Assembly: GCA_022509165.1 (NCBI GenBank)
Contig: JAFLTT010000012.1
Location: forward strand, 33,097 to 97,096
Direction of reading: 5' to 3'
Length of the DNA: 64,000 bases
DNA from: Muribaculaceae bacterium
Lineage (GTDB): Bacteria; Bacteroidota; Bacteroidia; Bacteroidales; Muribaculaceae
The position numbers and the translations under genes are program-made. The notes under the pieces are model-generated. The model did no database searches. It was not told the origin of the DNA and saw nothing but the letters and a program-made list of their open reading frames with translations. Shown here in pieces: positions 46,336 to 55,517 of this stretch. How positions within the stretch are numbered: position 1 is the first letter of the stretch; each line of letters begins with the position of its first letter.

Positions 46336-47616
46336 ATGGAAAAGAAAAGAAGAGAGGAGATAATAAATCTAATAAACCGTGAAGTAGTTCCGGCGTTAGG
46401 CTGTACGGAACCGGCAGCCGTGTCTTTATGCGTGGCAAAAGTGACAGAAGTCTTGGGTGAACTGCCGGAAATGATAGATGTAAGACTTAGCGGTAATATG
46501 CTTAAGAATGCCATGGGTGTAGGTATCCCCGGGACAGGGATGATAGGTCTGCCCATCGCTATCGCACTGGGAGCATTGATCGGTAAATCGGAATATGGCC
46601 TGGAAGTACTTAAGGATGTTACTTCGGAAAAGGTGGAAGAGGGGAAAAAATATATTGACGCCGGTAAAATCTCTATTTCCCATGAAGTAAATGCGCCCTC
46701 TATTCTTTATATCAACGTGTGTTGTGAAGGCAAAAAAGGGAATGCCAGGGGTATCATATCAGGCAGCCATACTAATTTTATTTATCTGGAAAAAGATGGC
46801 GTCTCTTTACTCGATAAAATAGAAACTAAGGGAGAGGAAGAGTCTACTTCTAATGATCCGGAACTGGATCTGGCCACAGTATTTGAATTTGCCACGACTG
46901 CACCCGATGAAGAAATAGAGTTTATTCTGGAAGCAAAGCGGCTGAATAAAGCTGCGGCTCAAAAAGCGCTTGAAAAGGATTACGGACACTCCTTAGGTTA
47001 TACAATGAAAACCAAGGGAAAGAAATTGTTTGGGGATTCACCATTGTCGCATATAATCAGTTATACATCGGCTGCATGCGATGCCAGAATGGGAGGTGCT
47101 CAGGTTCCGGTGATGTCTAATTCAGGAAGCGGCAACCAGGGTATATGTGCCACTATGCCTGTGGTGAGTTTTGCAGAAGATATTGGAGCCGATGACCGGA
47201 CACTCGCGAGAGCCCTTATTTTGAGTCATCTTACCAGTATTTATATCAAACAGAGTTTAGGACGCCTTTCAGCCCTCTGTGGCTGCGTGGTGGCCTCTAC
47301 AGGAGCCTCAAGCGGTATTGTATATCTGATGGGTGGCAGTTATAAAGAGGTGTCTTCTGCGGTGAAGAATATGATTGCCAATATTACCGGAATGATATGT
47401 GACGGTGCCAAGCCCTCTTGCTCTCTAAAGATATCATCGGGAGCAGGTACAGCCCTTATGTCGGCAATGCTTGCCATGGAGAATAAATGTGTCACGGAGG
47501 CTGAAGGCATCATCTGCGATGACGTAGACCGTTCTATACATAATCTAACGTCAATCGGCCGGGAAGCCATGCAGGCCACCGACCGATTGGTATTACACAT
47601 TATGACAAATAAGTAG
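46336..47616 (+). CDS. L-cysteine desulfidase / serine dehydratase-like (UPF0597)
   Basis: A 426-residue protein from the ATG at 46336 (MEKKRREEIINLINREVVPALGCTEPAA); the frame is open to 46315 but has no ATG there. The family features are ALGCTEPAAVSL, LSGNMLKNAMGVGIPGTGMIG, MSNSGSGNQGICATMPV and GMICDGAKPSCSLK, including the cysteines that hold an Fe-S cluster in L-cysteine desulfidase and YhaM/CyuA. It likely breaks cysteine into pyruvate, ammonia and sulfide; the substrate is inferred. Confidence 0.88.
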   Translation: MEKKRREEIINLINREVVPALGCTEPAAVSLCVAKVTEVLGELPEMIDVRLSGNMLKNAMGVGIPGTGMIGLPIAIALGALIGKSEYGLEVLKDVTSEKVEEGKKYIDAGKISISHEVNAPSILYINVCCEGKKGNARGIISGSHTNFIYLEKDGVSLLDKIETKGEEESTSNDPELDLATVFEFATTAPDEEIEFILEAKRLNKAAAQKALEKDYGHSLGYTMKTKGKKLFGDSPLSHIISYTSAACDARMGGAQVPVMSNSGSGNQGICATMPVVSFAEDIGADDRTLARALILSHLTSIYIKQSLGRLSALCGCVVASTGASSGIVYLMGGSYKEVSSAVKNMIANITGMICDGAKPSCSLKISSGAGTALMSAMLAMENKCVTEAEGIICDDVDRSIHNLTSIGREAMQATDRLVLHIMTNK

Positions 47617-47629
47617 TTTCCTGTAGAGT

Positions 47630-48643
47630 CTAAATTACTTGTACCACTCTGGGATTGTTGGTGTAAGGAAGGATACCTGTCTTACTGATGATCTTCTGGC
47701 CTACAAAGCCGGTGACAAATACATAGAAGCTGTGCATTACTGTAGAGTTGCTGGCAGTAGATATCATATAGACTTTTCTCACCAAAGGATATTCACCTGT
47801 ATAGATATATTTCTGGTAGGGTGAGTAAGCTACGAGGCTGTAATCATTTTCTTCTGTAGGATTCGATACCTTGAGAATCTTTACTTCAGTGGTGAGATTG
47901 GTCTTGATAGTGTCGTTTTCATTTTGATAGAGTTCCATTCTCTGATCCATCGGAACATTCTTTGCCACCTGAAGATCTTCTCCCAGCCAGCTTACACTTA
48001 TCACACCCAATGCATCCGGGTCTTGTTTTACAATGTCAAATACCTGGGCGTTGTTTTTCTGAGCATAAGCATTTGCCACTTCCGAAATAGTCTTACCTTC
48101 TGGTAAGAATTTATCTCTCAGATAACTTACTGTGGATGATCCGGCATTGTCAAAAACTATCTTGATATCAGCCGTGTCATTCGCTGCCAGCTGGCTCCAT
48201 TTTTTGATTTCACCATTCATTATTTTCTTTATGTCGTCCATAGAGAGTGCATCCACCGGATTATCTTTATTGATAATAAGGGCTACTGCATCCACCGCTA
48301 TTGGTTGCTGACGCACCACTCTTTTATATTTGGAACGCATAAACTTGATCTGCTCCGTAGTTAATTCTTTAGTAACGATGATAGCCTGAGTATTGTCAGC
48401 CAACAGTGTATCTATGGCCTCATTCTGGCTTACAAAAATAGGGATTATGCTGGACTGAGGATAAGTGTATTCAAACACATCTATCTCTTCTTCCAGGATA
48501 GTGCGAAAACCATCGTCGCAAAATATAGTGGCGCTTCCGCTTGCATATTCACCTCTTTTGATCGGGGTGCAGGATATAGTTGTAACCGCAGTGATACCAG
48601 CCAATGCAAGGGCCGCAATTTTAAAATGGGATAAAACTTTCAT
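47630..48643 (-). CDS. PstS-like phosphate-binding lipoprotein
   Basis: A 337-residue protein with a lipoprotein signal (TTISC, lipidated C25) and a PBP-like fold: FCDDGFRTILEEEID, NQAIIVTKELT-like TQAIIVTKEL, DAVALIINKDNPVDALSMDDI, FDNAGSSTVSYLRDKF and GVISVSWLGED. The last segment is YKYIYTGEYPLVRKVYMI. In Bacteroidetes this gene often accompanies the TonB-ExbB-ExbD cluster, and no PstABC genes are next to it here. A role in TonB-linked uptake is inferred. Confidence 0.8.
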   Translation of the reverse strand: MKVLSHFKIAALALAGITAVTTISCTPIKRGEYASGSATIFCDDGFRTILEEEIDVFEYTYPQSSIIPIFVSQNEAIDTLLADNTQAIIVTKELTTEQIKFMRSKYKRVVRQQPIAVDAVALIINKDNPVDALSMDDIKKIMNGEIKKWSQLAANDTADIKIVFDNAGSSTVSYLRDKFLPEGKTISEVANAYAQKNNAQVFDIVKQDPDALGVISVSWLGEDLQVAKNVPMDQRMELYQNENDTIKTNLTTEVKILKVSNPTEENDYSLVAYSPYQKYIYTGEYPLVRKVYMISTASNSTVMHSFYVFVTGFVGQKIISKTGILPYTNNPRVVQVI

Positions 48644-48731
48644 AGTGGCGGTGTTTTTGTAGTATTAAGAAATCTATAATAATATAAAAACAATAGATAG
48701 GGAATTGTTTTAAAGAAACTATAAATATTAC

Positions 48732-48768
48732 AAAAAAAGCCCCCGGGACAAATATACCGGGAGCTTTT
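48732..48768 (-). terminator. terminator between the small membrane gene and PstS-like gene
   Basis: On the minus strand AAAAGCTCCCGG pairs with CCGGGGGCTTTT (one mismatch), loop of about 10 bases, followed by a T run of seven. It separates tonB and the 68-residue gene from the PstS-like gene. Confidence 0.8.
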
Positions 48769-48787
48769 GATAGAGATTGTATATTTA

Positions 48788-48994
48788 TCAGTTTGTTCCT
48801 TTCCAGAGGCGGTAGCCTCTCCACACCCCATAAGCGCAAAGCACACCACCTACTGAAGCACTGATAGCTATATTGTCAATGTTAAAGACATCGAAGATGA
48901 ATAGCAGGCCAACTGCAAGATACACGAGAATCATAAAGATTCCGAAAATCAATCTGCCGCCTTTGGGAAGATTATTCATGTTATCGTTTTCCAT
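48788..48994 (-). CDS. small two-TM protein in the TonB cluster
   Basis: A 68-residue protein with two hydrophobic segments (LIFGIFMILVYLAVGLLFIF and IAISASVGGVLCAYGVW) and a basic end. It starts 17 bases after tonB on the same strand, and a terminator follows it, so it is the last gene of the TonB operon. Function unknown. Confidence 0.7.
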   Translation of the reverse strand: MENDNMNNLPKGGRLIFGIFMILVYLAVGLLFIFDVFNIDNIAISASVGGVLCAYGVWRGYRLWKGTN

Positions 48995-49011
48995 AATACT
49001 CGAGTATTTTA

Positions 49012-49887
49012 CTATTGATTCTGCAGACGGAAAGTAACCGGGAGGTTAAAGTATGACCTTACTGCCACACCATTGTTCTTACCGGGCTGCCATTTTGGCA
49101 TCTTGTTTACAACTCTGAGGGCTTCGCGGTCGAGGTCCTTGTCAACACCACGTGCTATTTCAGCATGGCCAACAGATCCATCTTTTTCGACTACGAATTT
49201 TACAACAACTCTACCCTGGATATCATTCTGCTGTGCAGCTTCCGGATAACGGATATTGTTGCTGAGCCATTTCATCAGCGCTGCCTGACCGCCGGGGAAT
49301 TCTGCGGGCTGCTCTACAGCCACAAAGATTTCTTCCTCCTTAGGTTTCTCAGGTTCCGGTTCTTTTACAATCACCTGTTCCTTTACAGCCTCGAATTTAT
49401 CCACGTCGTCTGAACCTTCCTGGTTAACCACACCACGAGCGGTGTTGTCTTCCTTCTGTTCTTCCATGTCCATTACCTCGTTCTGTACCTTGTCGGCGTC
49501 TACGATGGCAATCTGAGTTACCTGTACTGTAGCAAGGACTTCTTCAGGAATTTCAGGAATTTCCATTTCCATCTTCTGTTCCTCTACCTCTTCAGGTTCG
49601 GGCTCGGGTTCATCTTCTTCTTGTTGTAGAAGTTCAGCCGCTGCCATTTTTTCTCTCTGTTCCTGAAGAGCCAGCTGCTCTTGCTCGGCACGGAAATCTG
49701 AATACTTTGAATATGCCAGAATAAGGATGAATACTACGATAAGACCCACTACCGTGAAGAGCACCGCCATGTTGTGACGTTTGTCGCTCTGACGACGGAG
49801 TTCGTATGCACCAAAATCTTTATTCTTATCGGCAAATACAAGATCGCGCCATTCTTGTGATGTAAGATCTACATTTCTTTTAGCCAT
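49012..49887 (-). CDS. tonB: energy transducer TonB
   Basis: A 291-residue protein. A cytoplasmic N terminus (RNVDLTSQEWRDLVFADKNKDFGAYELRRQ) leads to one TM helix (about 42-62). Next comes a Pro/Glu-rich periplasmic linker (EPEPEPEEVEE and EPEPEKPKEEE), then a TonB C-terminal domain (YPEAAQQNDIQGRVVVKFVV, MPKWQPGKNNGVAVRSYF). It transmits proton-motive force to outer membrane TonB-dependent receptors such as SusC proteins. It follows two exbD genes and exbB. Confidence 0.95.
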   Translation of the reverse strand: MAKRNVDLTSQEWRDLVFADKNKDFGAYELRRQSDKRHNMAVLFTVVGLIVVFILILAYSKYSDFRAEQEQLALQEQREKMAAAELLQQEEDEPEPEPEEVEEQKMEMEIPEIPEEVLATVQVTQIAIVDADKVQNEVMDMEEQKEDNTARGVVNQEGSDDVDKFEAVKEQVIVKEPEPEKPKEEEIFVAVEQPAEFPGGQAALMKWLSNNIRYPEAAQQNDIQGRVVVKFVVEKDGSVGHAEIARGVDKDLDREALRVVNKMPKWQPGKNNGVAVRSYFNLPVTFRLQNQ

Positions 49888-49922
49888 TTTTCTTTCTGAT
49901 TAAAGGGTTATAAATCTTAGCA

Positions 49923-50714
49923 TCAGCTGCCATGGTGGGCGTTCTGATATTCAATTAGCATCACAGAGTCAACACGGGTCATGTTATCAATCTGATATTT
50001 TGAGATTGAGTTGATCTGCATCTCGTCGAGCAGTTCTATCAGGGAACCGAAAGAAGCCTGAGGTGTAGACTTGATGATGACCACCGGTTTTTTCAGATTT
50101 TCGTTTTTACGGATTGCGGAAGCTGCTTCGTCGTATTTCTCTTGGGCGGCTTCGCGTTCTGCTTTAGTTTCGAGGGGTCCGAATTCACCGTTTGCGTATT
50201 GTTCCTTTATCTTCTTGATTTCAGCAAGCACGTCTTTGTTCCTCTGCTGGATAATCTGACGGATACCGCGTGCTGAATGTACACCGGCACTGTTTACCTC
50301 ATCCGTAAGGAATTCTGATTTCTGCAGGTTGTTGTTGGCTGAGATGATTTCACCACCAGGGCCGAACATACCGGCATCACCACCGGGCTTACCGAAATAA
50401 TAGTACACTTCGCTCACTACCTGACCATTTACTGTGTCCACCAGGTTTGTGCCGGGCTTTCTCTTAGCATCAACGATGATAGTTACGGCATCGTCGGCAG
50501 AGGCTTGCGACATGTTTTCCTGGTTTTCCACCTTTTCATTGGTAGGAAGTGCAATGGTAAGTGTCTGCGACTTGATCATAGTGGTACAAAGCATGAAGAA
50601 TGTTATGAGCAACATGTTCATGTCTACCATCGGCGTGAAGTCCACGCGGATGTGCATTTTTTTCTGGCCACCTTTTTTACCGTCGTTGCCTGATTTTTCT
50701 TGAACTTCTGCCAT
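49923..50714 (-). CDS. exbD: ExbD/TolR-type biopolymer transport protein 1
   Basis: A 263-residue protein with the ExbD N terminus MHIRVDFTPMVDMNMLLITFFMLCTTMI, in which the TM helix carries the conserved aspartate (VDMN). The periplasmic part is long (ExbD of E. coli is 141 residues), with an insertion rich in Gly and Lys. The C terminus ends in the beta-type region (NISKYQIDNMTRVDSVML-like). Two exbD paralogues lie side by side here, 2 bases apart. Confidence 0.92.
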   Translation of the reverse strand: MAEVQEKSGNDGKKGGQKKMHIRVDFTPMVDMNMLLITFFMLCTTMIKSQTLTIALPTNEKVENQENMSQASADDAVTIIVDAKRKPGTNLVDTVNGQVVSEVYYYFGKPGGDAGMFGPGGEIISANNNLQKSEFLTDEVNSAGVHSARGIRQIIQQRNKDVLAEIKKIKEQYANGEFGPLETKAEREAAQEKYDEAASAIRKNENLKKPVVIIKSTPQASFGSLIELLDEMQINSISKYQIDNMTRVDSVMLIEYQNAHHGS

Positions 50715-50716
50715 AA

Positions 50717-51442
50717 TTATTCTCCTCCTTTGAGTGCTGTCAAAAAGGTAAATTTATTCTGCTTGATGGTCTGCAGGTTATCCATCACCATGTGTACCAC
50801 ATCAAACGAAGTGTTTTGGTCGGCCTTGATGGCGATACCGGTGCCATCCTTTATAGCCTGAGCCAGGTTTTCGTTTTCTGTCTGCCTCATAGCCTTTATC
50901 CACATTTGGAATTCTGTGGGATTGTCGGCATTAGAGTTCCATGAGATAGGTATACCGGTGATATGGTTTGGATTCCCATCATCGCCTTCGAGCCATTTGT
51001 CCATCTTGGTGAGTCCTTCAGGCTGGTTGGCCAGATTGAGGAAATCACCCATCTGAGCCAAAGGCACTCCGAAAGCACCAAGTTTGCTGAATGTGTGCTT
51101 CTGCTCGTTAGTGAAACTTACAGGGTTGTTCTTATGTGTCTCGTTGTAGATCTCGGCTACCTTGTCGAGCACGGCCATCCTCATCTTTTCATTACTCCAG
51201 ACTGTGGATGTATCGTTGTTCATGGTGAGCCAGACCTTACCTTCCGGGCTTACAAGAACCTGCACGAAGTTAGTTTCCTGCACCTTTTCAGTTGATACTG
51301 AAGGGGGAGTCAACACTGTGGTGGGTTCTTTCTGCAAGAAGGTCGAAGTCAACATGAAGAAGGTAAGCAGCAGCACGGTCACGTCACTCATCGCGGTCAT
51401 GTCGATGAATGTACTTTTCTTTGCTATTTTTACTCTTCCCAT
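50717..51442 (-). CDS. exbD: ExbD/TolR-type biopolymer transport protein 2
   Basis: A 241-residue protein. The TM segment is IDMTAMSDVTVLLLTFFMLTSTF, with the conserved aspartate in the N-terminal half (AMSDVT). It has a long periplasmic domain ending FKADQNTSFDVVHMVMDNLQTIKQ-like. It forms with the other ExbD and ExbB the proton channel that drives TonB. It lies between exbB and the first exbD. Confidence 0.92.
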   Translation of the reverse strand: MGRVKIAKKSTFIDMTAMSDVTVLLLTFFMLTSTFLQKEPTTVLTPPSVSTEKVQETNFVQVLVSPEGKVWLTMNNDTSTVWSNEKMRMAVLDKVAEIYNETHKNNPVSFTNEQKHTFSKLGAFGVPLAQMGDFLNLANQPEGLTKMDKWLEGDDGNPNHITGIPISWNSNADNPTEFQMWIKAMRQTENENLAQAIKDGTGIAIKADQNTSFDVVHMVMDNLQTIKQNKFTFLTALKGGE

Positions 51443-51500
51443 ATTAAGCTATAAACTTTTCGGTTTGTTTAATTAATTATCTATTGACTGGATAGCGGAA

Positions 51501-52352
51501 TTAATTGTGAGTAGCAGCGAAAGTAGCTACGATAGAGAAACCGATTTCGTCGATAGCGTAAGTGAGGTTGTCGATCTTATTGGTGAAGAAGTTGTAAGAG
51601 ATAACTGCGAAAGCACCGGTTGCGATACCGAAAGCAGTGTTCACAAGAGCCTCGGAGATACCGGTTGAAAGTTCTGTTGAGTCAGGAGAACCTGAAGTAG
51701 CAAGAGCCTGGAATGATTTGATCATACCCATTACAGTACCGAGAAGTCCGACCAGAGTACCGAGAGTGGTAAGAGTAGCCACAATTGGGAGGTTTTGTGA
51801 AAGAGCCGGCATTTCAAGCGCTGTAGCCTCTTCTACCTCATTGCGAAGAGTGGTAAGTTTCTGCTCTTTGCTGAGAGTGGTGTTAGCGTCCATCTCTTTG
51901 TATTTAACCAAAGTGCTGTAGATAACAGCGGCAACTGAACCCTTCTGGTCGCGGCAACGTTGCATAGCTGCATCGATGTTGTTCATGGCGAGGTCAGCCT
52001 TAACATCGCTCACGAATTTAGTGGTGTTGCCTTTGCCGGATGCAGAGCTGATAGCAATCCAGCGTTCAATTGAGAGCACGATTACGGTGAGGAAGAGGGT
52101 CATAAGGATAGGAACGATGAAACCACCTTTATACACGGTACCTGCAAGGTTAATCGGGTGGCCTGCGGGATCGTTGCCCTCAAAGTTTCCGGGGGCGCCC
52201 ATTGCGAACAGGAAGATGCATACTGCTGCAATAGCACATGCAATAATCACGAAGAATGCATTGCGGATACCGCGTACATTGCTGATTTTTTCATCCTTTT
52301 TCTTCTTGGGAGTTGCCACGGGAGCGGCAACAGTAGGATTTTGAGATGCCAT
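51501..52352 (-). CDS. exbB: ExbB/MotA/TolQ family proton channel protein
   Basis: A 283-residue protein with three TM helices: one after the polar N terminus (NAFFVIIACAIAAVCIFLFA), one near residue 80-95 (GFIVPILMTLFLTVIVLSIE), and the C-terminal pair with PIVATLTTLGTLVGLLGTVMGMIKSF and GISEALVNTAFGIATGAFAVI. The latter hold the ExbB signature. It is the first gene of the TonB cluster, with a promoter about 140 bases upstream. Confidence 0.94.
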   Translation of the reverse strand: MASQNPTVAAPVATPKKKKDEKISNVRGIRNAFFVIIACAIAAVCIFLFAMGAPGNFEGNDPAGHPINLAGTVYKGGFIVPILMTLFLTVIVLSIERWIAISSASGKGNTTKFVSDVKADLAMNNIDAAMQRCRDQKGSVAAVIYSTLVKYKEMDANTTLSKEQKLTTLRNEVEEATALEMPALSQNLPIVATLTTLGTLVGLLGTVMGMIKSFQALATSGSPDSTELSTGISEALVNTAFGIATGAFAVISYNFFTNKIDNLTYAIDEIGFSIVATFAATHN

Positions 52353-52493
52353 AATGTTGAATTTGTTTGATTTTAAATTGTTATGTTATTTTTTAAGTTT
52401 TCCATCAGTGGTATCTGAAGGCTTGTTCTGCCTGATGTGAGTTTTTCAGCGGCATAATAAGAGGTTAATTTTCTCTATTAACCCATTACATTG
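52353..52493 (-). promoter_or_regulatory. long leader of the exbB-exbD-tonB operon
   Basis: The predicted start of transcription (about 52489) leaves a leader near 135 bases before the exbB ATG. Near its 5' end GGTTAAT and ATTAACC can form a perfect 7-bp hairpin. No uORF or known element was recognised. Confidence 0.35.
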
Positions 52494-52523
52494 CAAAATT
52501 ACAATATAATTTGAAAAAAACAA
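52494..52523 (-). promoter_or_regulatory. promoter of the exbB operon
   Basis: Minus strand: TTG (52523-52521), 19-base spacer, TAATTTTG (52501-52494). Good consensus match. Confidence 0.7.
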
Positions 52524-52576
52524 CTCTTAAAAAAATAAAAATTGTAATTATCAAATAAGATTTGAAAGGTTGGGCA

Positions 52577-52603
52577 GGGATGCGCAGGGCAACCACGCAT
52601 CCC
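52577..52603. terminator. stem-loop downstream of pgk
   Basis: GGGATGCG and CGCATCCC form a perfect 8-bp stem. The T-rich stretch follows it only on the plus strand; on the minus strand, the direction of pgk, the stem is followed by TGCCC. Its function as a pgk terminator is therefore uncertain. Confidence 0.4.
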
Positions 52604-52633
52604 CTTATTTTAATTTCTTCAGTAGTCTGAATT

Positions 52634-53881
52634 TTATTTTACTGCTGCTACGCCGGGAAGTTCTTTGCCTTCAATAGCTTCCAACAAGGCTCCACCACCG
52701 GTAGATACGTAGGATACGCTGTCAGCAAGACCGAATTTATTGACACAAGCCACAGAATCACCACCACCTACAAGAGAGAAAGCGCCGTTGTCGGTAGCTT
52801 CTACGATTGCTTCGGCTATAGCCCTCGAACCACCTGTAAAGTTCTCAAACTCGAATACTCCGGCAGGACCGTTCCAAAGAATAGTCTTGGAGGGACGGAT
52901 AACCTCGGCGAAGGCCTTGCGGGTCTCAGGACCTGCATCCAGCCCTTGCCAACCGTCGGGTATGTCATTGCTCGGGCATACTATGGTCTGAGCATCGTTG
53001 TCGAATGCATTTGCAGCTATGCAGTCAGTGCCAAGCACCAGGTTGACACCTTTTTCTTTTGCTTTCTTGAGGATTTCAAGTGCGAGATCAAGTTTATCAT
53101 TCTCTACGATAGAGTCACCGATCTTTCCACCCTGGGCTTTGGCAAAAGTATAAGTCATACCTCCGCAAAGGATCAGGTTGTCGACTTTATCCATCAGATT
53201 TTCAATGATGCCAATCTTGGTAGATACTTTAGAACCGCCCATGATGGCAGTGAACGGACGTTTGATATCTTTTAAGATATTATCTACAGCTGAAACTTCC
53301 TTTTCCATCAGATAGCCCAACATTTTGTCGTTGGCATTGAAATAGTCGGCTATTACGGCTGTGGAAGCGTGGCGACGGTGAGCGGTGCCGAAAGCGTCGT
53401 TGACATATGCATCTGCATATGATGCAAGTTTCTGCGCAAATTTTTTCTGGCTCTCTTTCATCTCCTCTTTAGCTGCCTTGTAGCCCGGGTCTTCTTTGTC
53501 GATTCCTACAGGTTTGCCTTCTTCTTCAGGATAGAAGCGAAGATTTTCAAGCAGGAGCACCTCTCCCGGTTTGAGTTCTTTTACAGCCTCGTCGGCATTT
53601 GCACAATCGGGCACAAACTTAACGTCGGTGCCTAAAGCTTTAGCCACATCTTCTCTAATCTGTTTGAGACTGTATTTCTCATTTACTTTCCCTTTAGGTT
53701 TGCCCATGTGGCTCATAAGAATGAGGCTACCACCATCAGCCAGAATTTTCTTGAGGGTGGGGAGGGCACCGCGAATTCGGGTGTCGTCGGTGATGTGTCC
53801 GTTTTCATCCAAGGGTACATTGAAGTCTACCCTTACGATTGCCTTCTTACCGGCGAAATTGTAATTGTCTATTTTTGCCAT
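52634..53881 (-). CDS. pgk: phosphoglycerate kinase
   Basis: A 415-residue glycolytic enzyme. Key motifs: [14 protein letters not shown] (N terminus), [64 protein letters not shown] and [15 protein letters not shown], which hold the phosphoglycerate and nucleotide binding sites. It makes ATP and 3-phosphoglycerate from 1,3-bisphosphoglycerate. It has its own promoter and lies upstream of the exbB operon. Confidence 0.97.
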   Translation of the reverse strand: MAKIDNYNFAGKKAIVRVDFNVPLDENGHITDDTRIRGALPTLKKILADGGSLILMSHMGKPKGKVNEKYSLKQIREDVAKALGTDVKFVPDCANADEAVKELKPGEVLLLENLRFYPEEEGKPVGIDKEDPGYKAAKEEMKESQKKFAQKLASYADAYVNDAFGTAHRRHASTAVIADYFNANDKMLGYLMEKEVSAVDNILKDIKRPFTAIMGGSKVSTKIGIIENLMDKVDNLILCGGMTYTFAKAQGGKIGDSIVENDKLDLALEILKKAKEKGVNLVLGTDCIAANAFDNDAQTIVCPSNDIPDGWQGLDAGPETRKAFAEVIRPSKTILWNGPAGVFEFENFTGGSRAIAEAIVEATDNGAFSLVGGGDSVACVNKFGLADSVSYVSTGGGALLEAIEGKELPGVAAVK

Positions 53882-53909
53882 CTTAATGGATTGTTTAGTG
53901 TGTCTGTTG

Positions 53910-53940
53910 CAAATTTAATGATTATACTCGGTTTTTCAAA
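53910..53940 (-). promoter_or_regulatory. promoter of pgk
   Basis: Minus strand: TTTG (53940-53937), 19-base spacer, TAAATTTG (53917-53910), an exact consensus match, 29 bases before the pgk ATG. Confidence 0.8.
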
Positions 53941-54058
53941 CAGTTGTTAGGATAGTATAATATTGATTTGTTAAAATTAAGATTTAGGTTTCTTACATGT
54001 TAAAATTATATGATATTTTAGGGAACGGGGTGTAAATAACATATTGTGGTAAAATCAT

Positions 54059-54066
54059 TAATTTTG
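54059..54066 (+). promoter_or_regulatory. -7 box of the kinase-RapZ fusion gene
   Basis: TAATTTTG matches TAnnTTTG and ends on the GTG that would begin the longest open frame. This points to the ATG at 54084 as the true start. Confidence 0.55.
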
Positions 54067-54083
54067 TGGCAAAAATTAATCGG

Positions 54084-55502
54084 ATGGCATTGGATCAAGG
54101 TATAGAATTACTTTTGAATCTCTTCTATAAGAAGTTTCACTCGAGGGCTGAAATTCAAGCTTTGACCGGAGGAGGTTCGGCCAGGAAGTATTATCGTCTG
54201 ACAGATGGTTTGGTATCGGCAGTCGGGGTAATCAGCAATGAGATTTCGGAAAACGAGGCTTTCATTTCGCTCTCCAAGGCCTTGAAGCATAGCGGTATCA
54301 ATGTCCCGGAGATATTTGAAGTATCGGATGATGCCGAGTGTTACCTCTTGCAAGATCTGGGAGACGAGATGCTCATGGATGCATTGAAGGGTGCAGACAA
54401 AATGAACCTGGCTAAAAAAGCACTATCTATACTGACCCGGATTAACACTCTTCCGGAAGATATTTGGATTGACAAAGTAATCTATCCGCCATTTTCTCAG
54501 CGACTTGTGTATTGGGATCTAAATTATTTCAAATACGATTTTCTCAAACCCTACGATGTGGAATTTGATGAGTCACTTTTAGAAGATGATTTCCAACGGC
54601 TTTCCTCACAACTCACATCAGGACAATTACTTGAGGGATTGATGTATCGGGATTTTCAAAGCCGGAATATAATGTTGAAGGATGGGGAGATGTGGTTTAT
54701 CGACTACCAGGGAGCCAGACGCGGCCCTGTAGTTTATGATGCGGTATCTTTTGTGTGGCAGGCAAAGGCCCCTTTTTCTTTTGATGAACGAGAGAAATTG
54801 ATTGATTTTTATGCTGCCTCTCTTTCACAGGTCACCGGTTTGGAGGAAAGTGAGATAAGACACCAGTGTGAAAAACTTGAGGTATTAAGATGCCTGCAGG
54901 TATTAGGTGCTTACGGATTCAGAGGTCTTATTCAGAAAAAAACACATTTTTTAGAGAGTATACCCTTTGCCGTTAGGAATCTTATGTATCTGAGGGAGAA
55001 AGGACGACTTGATGATTTCCCGGAAATAAAAAAGATTACCGGAATATTATGGGAGAAAGAGAATAGAGGAAAGCAGGAGGACCAGGATTTTTTGGAGGTA
55101 AAGGTATTTAGTTTCTCCTATAAAAGGGGCTATCCCGAAGACAATAGCGGCAATGGTGGAGGGTTCATTTTTGATTGCAGAGCCATACATAATCCGGGAC
55201 GATATGATAAATATAAGACTCTCACCGGAAGAGACACTTCGGTGATTGAGTTTCTGGAGAAAACCGATGAAGCTCAGGAATTTGTGGAGATGGCTGTGAA
55301 AATGGTCGTTCCTTCAATAGAAAGATATATCAAAAGAGGATTCACATCTCTTCAGGTAGGATTTGGCTGTACCGGAGGGCAGCATAGGTCGGTGTATTGT
55401 GCAGAAAAGTTTGCTAAGGAAATAGCCTCCTTGTTCCCAAATATAAAAATTTCAATAACTCATCGTGAACAGAATATCCGGTTTTCCTACCTGCCGGAAT
55501 AA
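54084..55502 (+). CDS. fusion: AmgK-like sugar kinase + RapZ C-terminal domain
   Basis: A 472-residue protein from the ATG at 54084. Residues 1 to about 310 are an aminoglycoside-phosphotransferase-fold kinase: catalytic YRDFQSRNIML (D190) and metal-binding FIDYQGARRG (D207). Residues from about 338 to the end match the RapZ C-terminal domain (VKVFSFSYKRGYP, FDCRAIHNPGRYDKYK, GFGCTGGQHRSVYCAEKF), lacking the RapZ ATPase part. AmgK phosphorylates MurNAc/GlcNAc at the anomeric carbon; RapZ_C binds glucosamine-6-phosphate in E. coli. The next gene is MurU-like, so cell-wall sugar salvage is the likely pathway. Confidence 0.82.
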   Translation: MALDQGIELLLNLFYKKFHSRAEIQALTGGGSARKYYRLTDGLVSAVGVISNEISENEAFISLSKALKHSGINVPEIFEVSDDAECYLLQDLGDEMLMDALKGADKMNLAKKALSILTRINTLPEDIWIDKVIYPPFSQRLVYWDLNYFKYDFLKPYDVEFDESLLEDDFQRLSSQLTSGQLLEGLMYRDFQSRNIMLKDGEMWFIDYQGARRGPVVYDAVSFVWQAKAPFSFDEREKLIDFYAASLSQVTGLEESEIRHQCEKLEVLRCLQVLGAYGFRGLIQKKTHFLESIPFAVRNLMYLREKGRLDDFPEIKKITGILWEKENRGKQEDQDFLEVKVFSFSYKRGYPEDNSGNGGGFIFDCRAIHNPGRYDKYKTLTGRDTSVIEFLEKTDEAQEFVEMAVKMVVPSIERYIKRGFTSLQVGFGCTGGQHRSVYCAEKFAKEIASLFPNIKISITHREQNIRFSYLPE

Positions 55503-55517
55503 GATATATCCCATTTT

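Noticed and set aside
48749..48756. TATATTTG on the minus strand as a -7 box for the PstS-like gene
   Set aside because: It lies in the loop of a terminator, has no -33 partner and is about 100 bases from the gene; likely chance.
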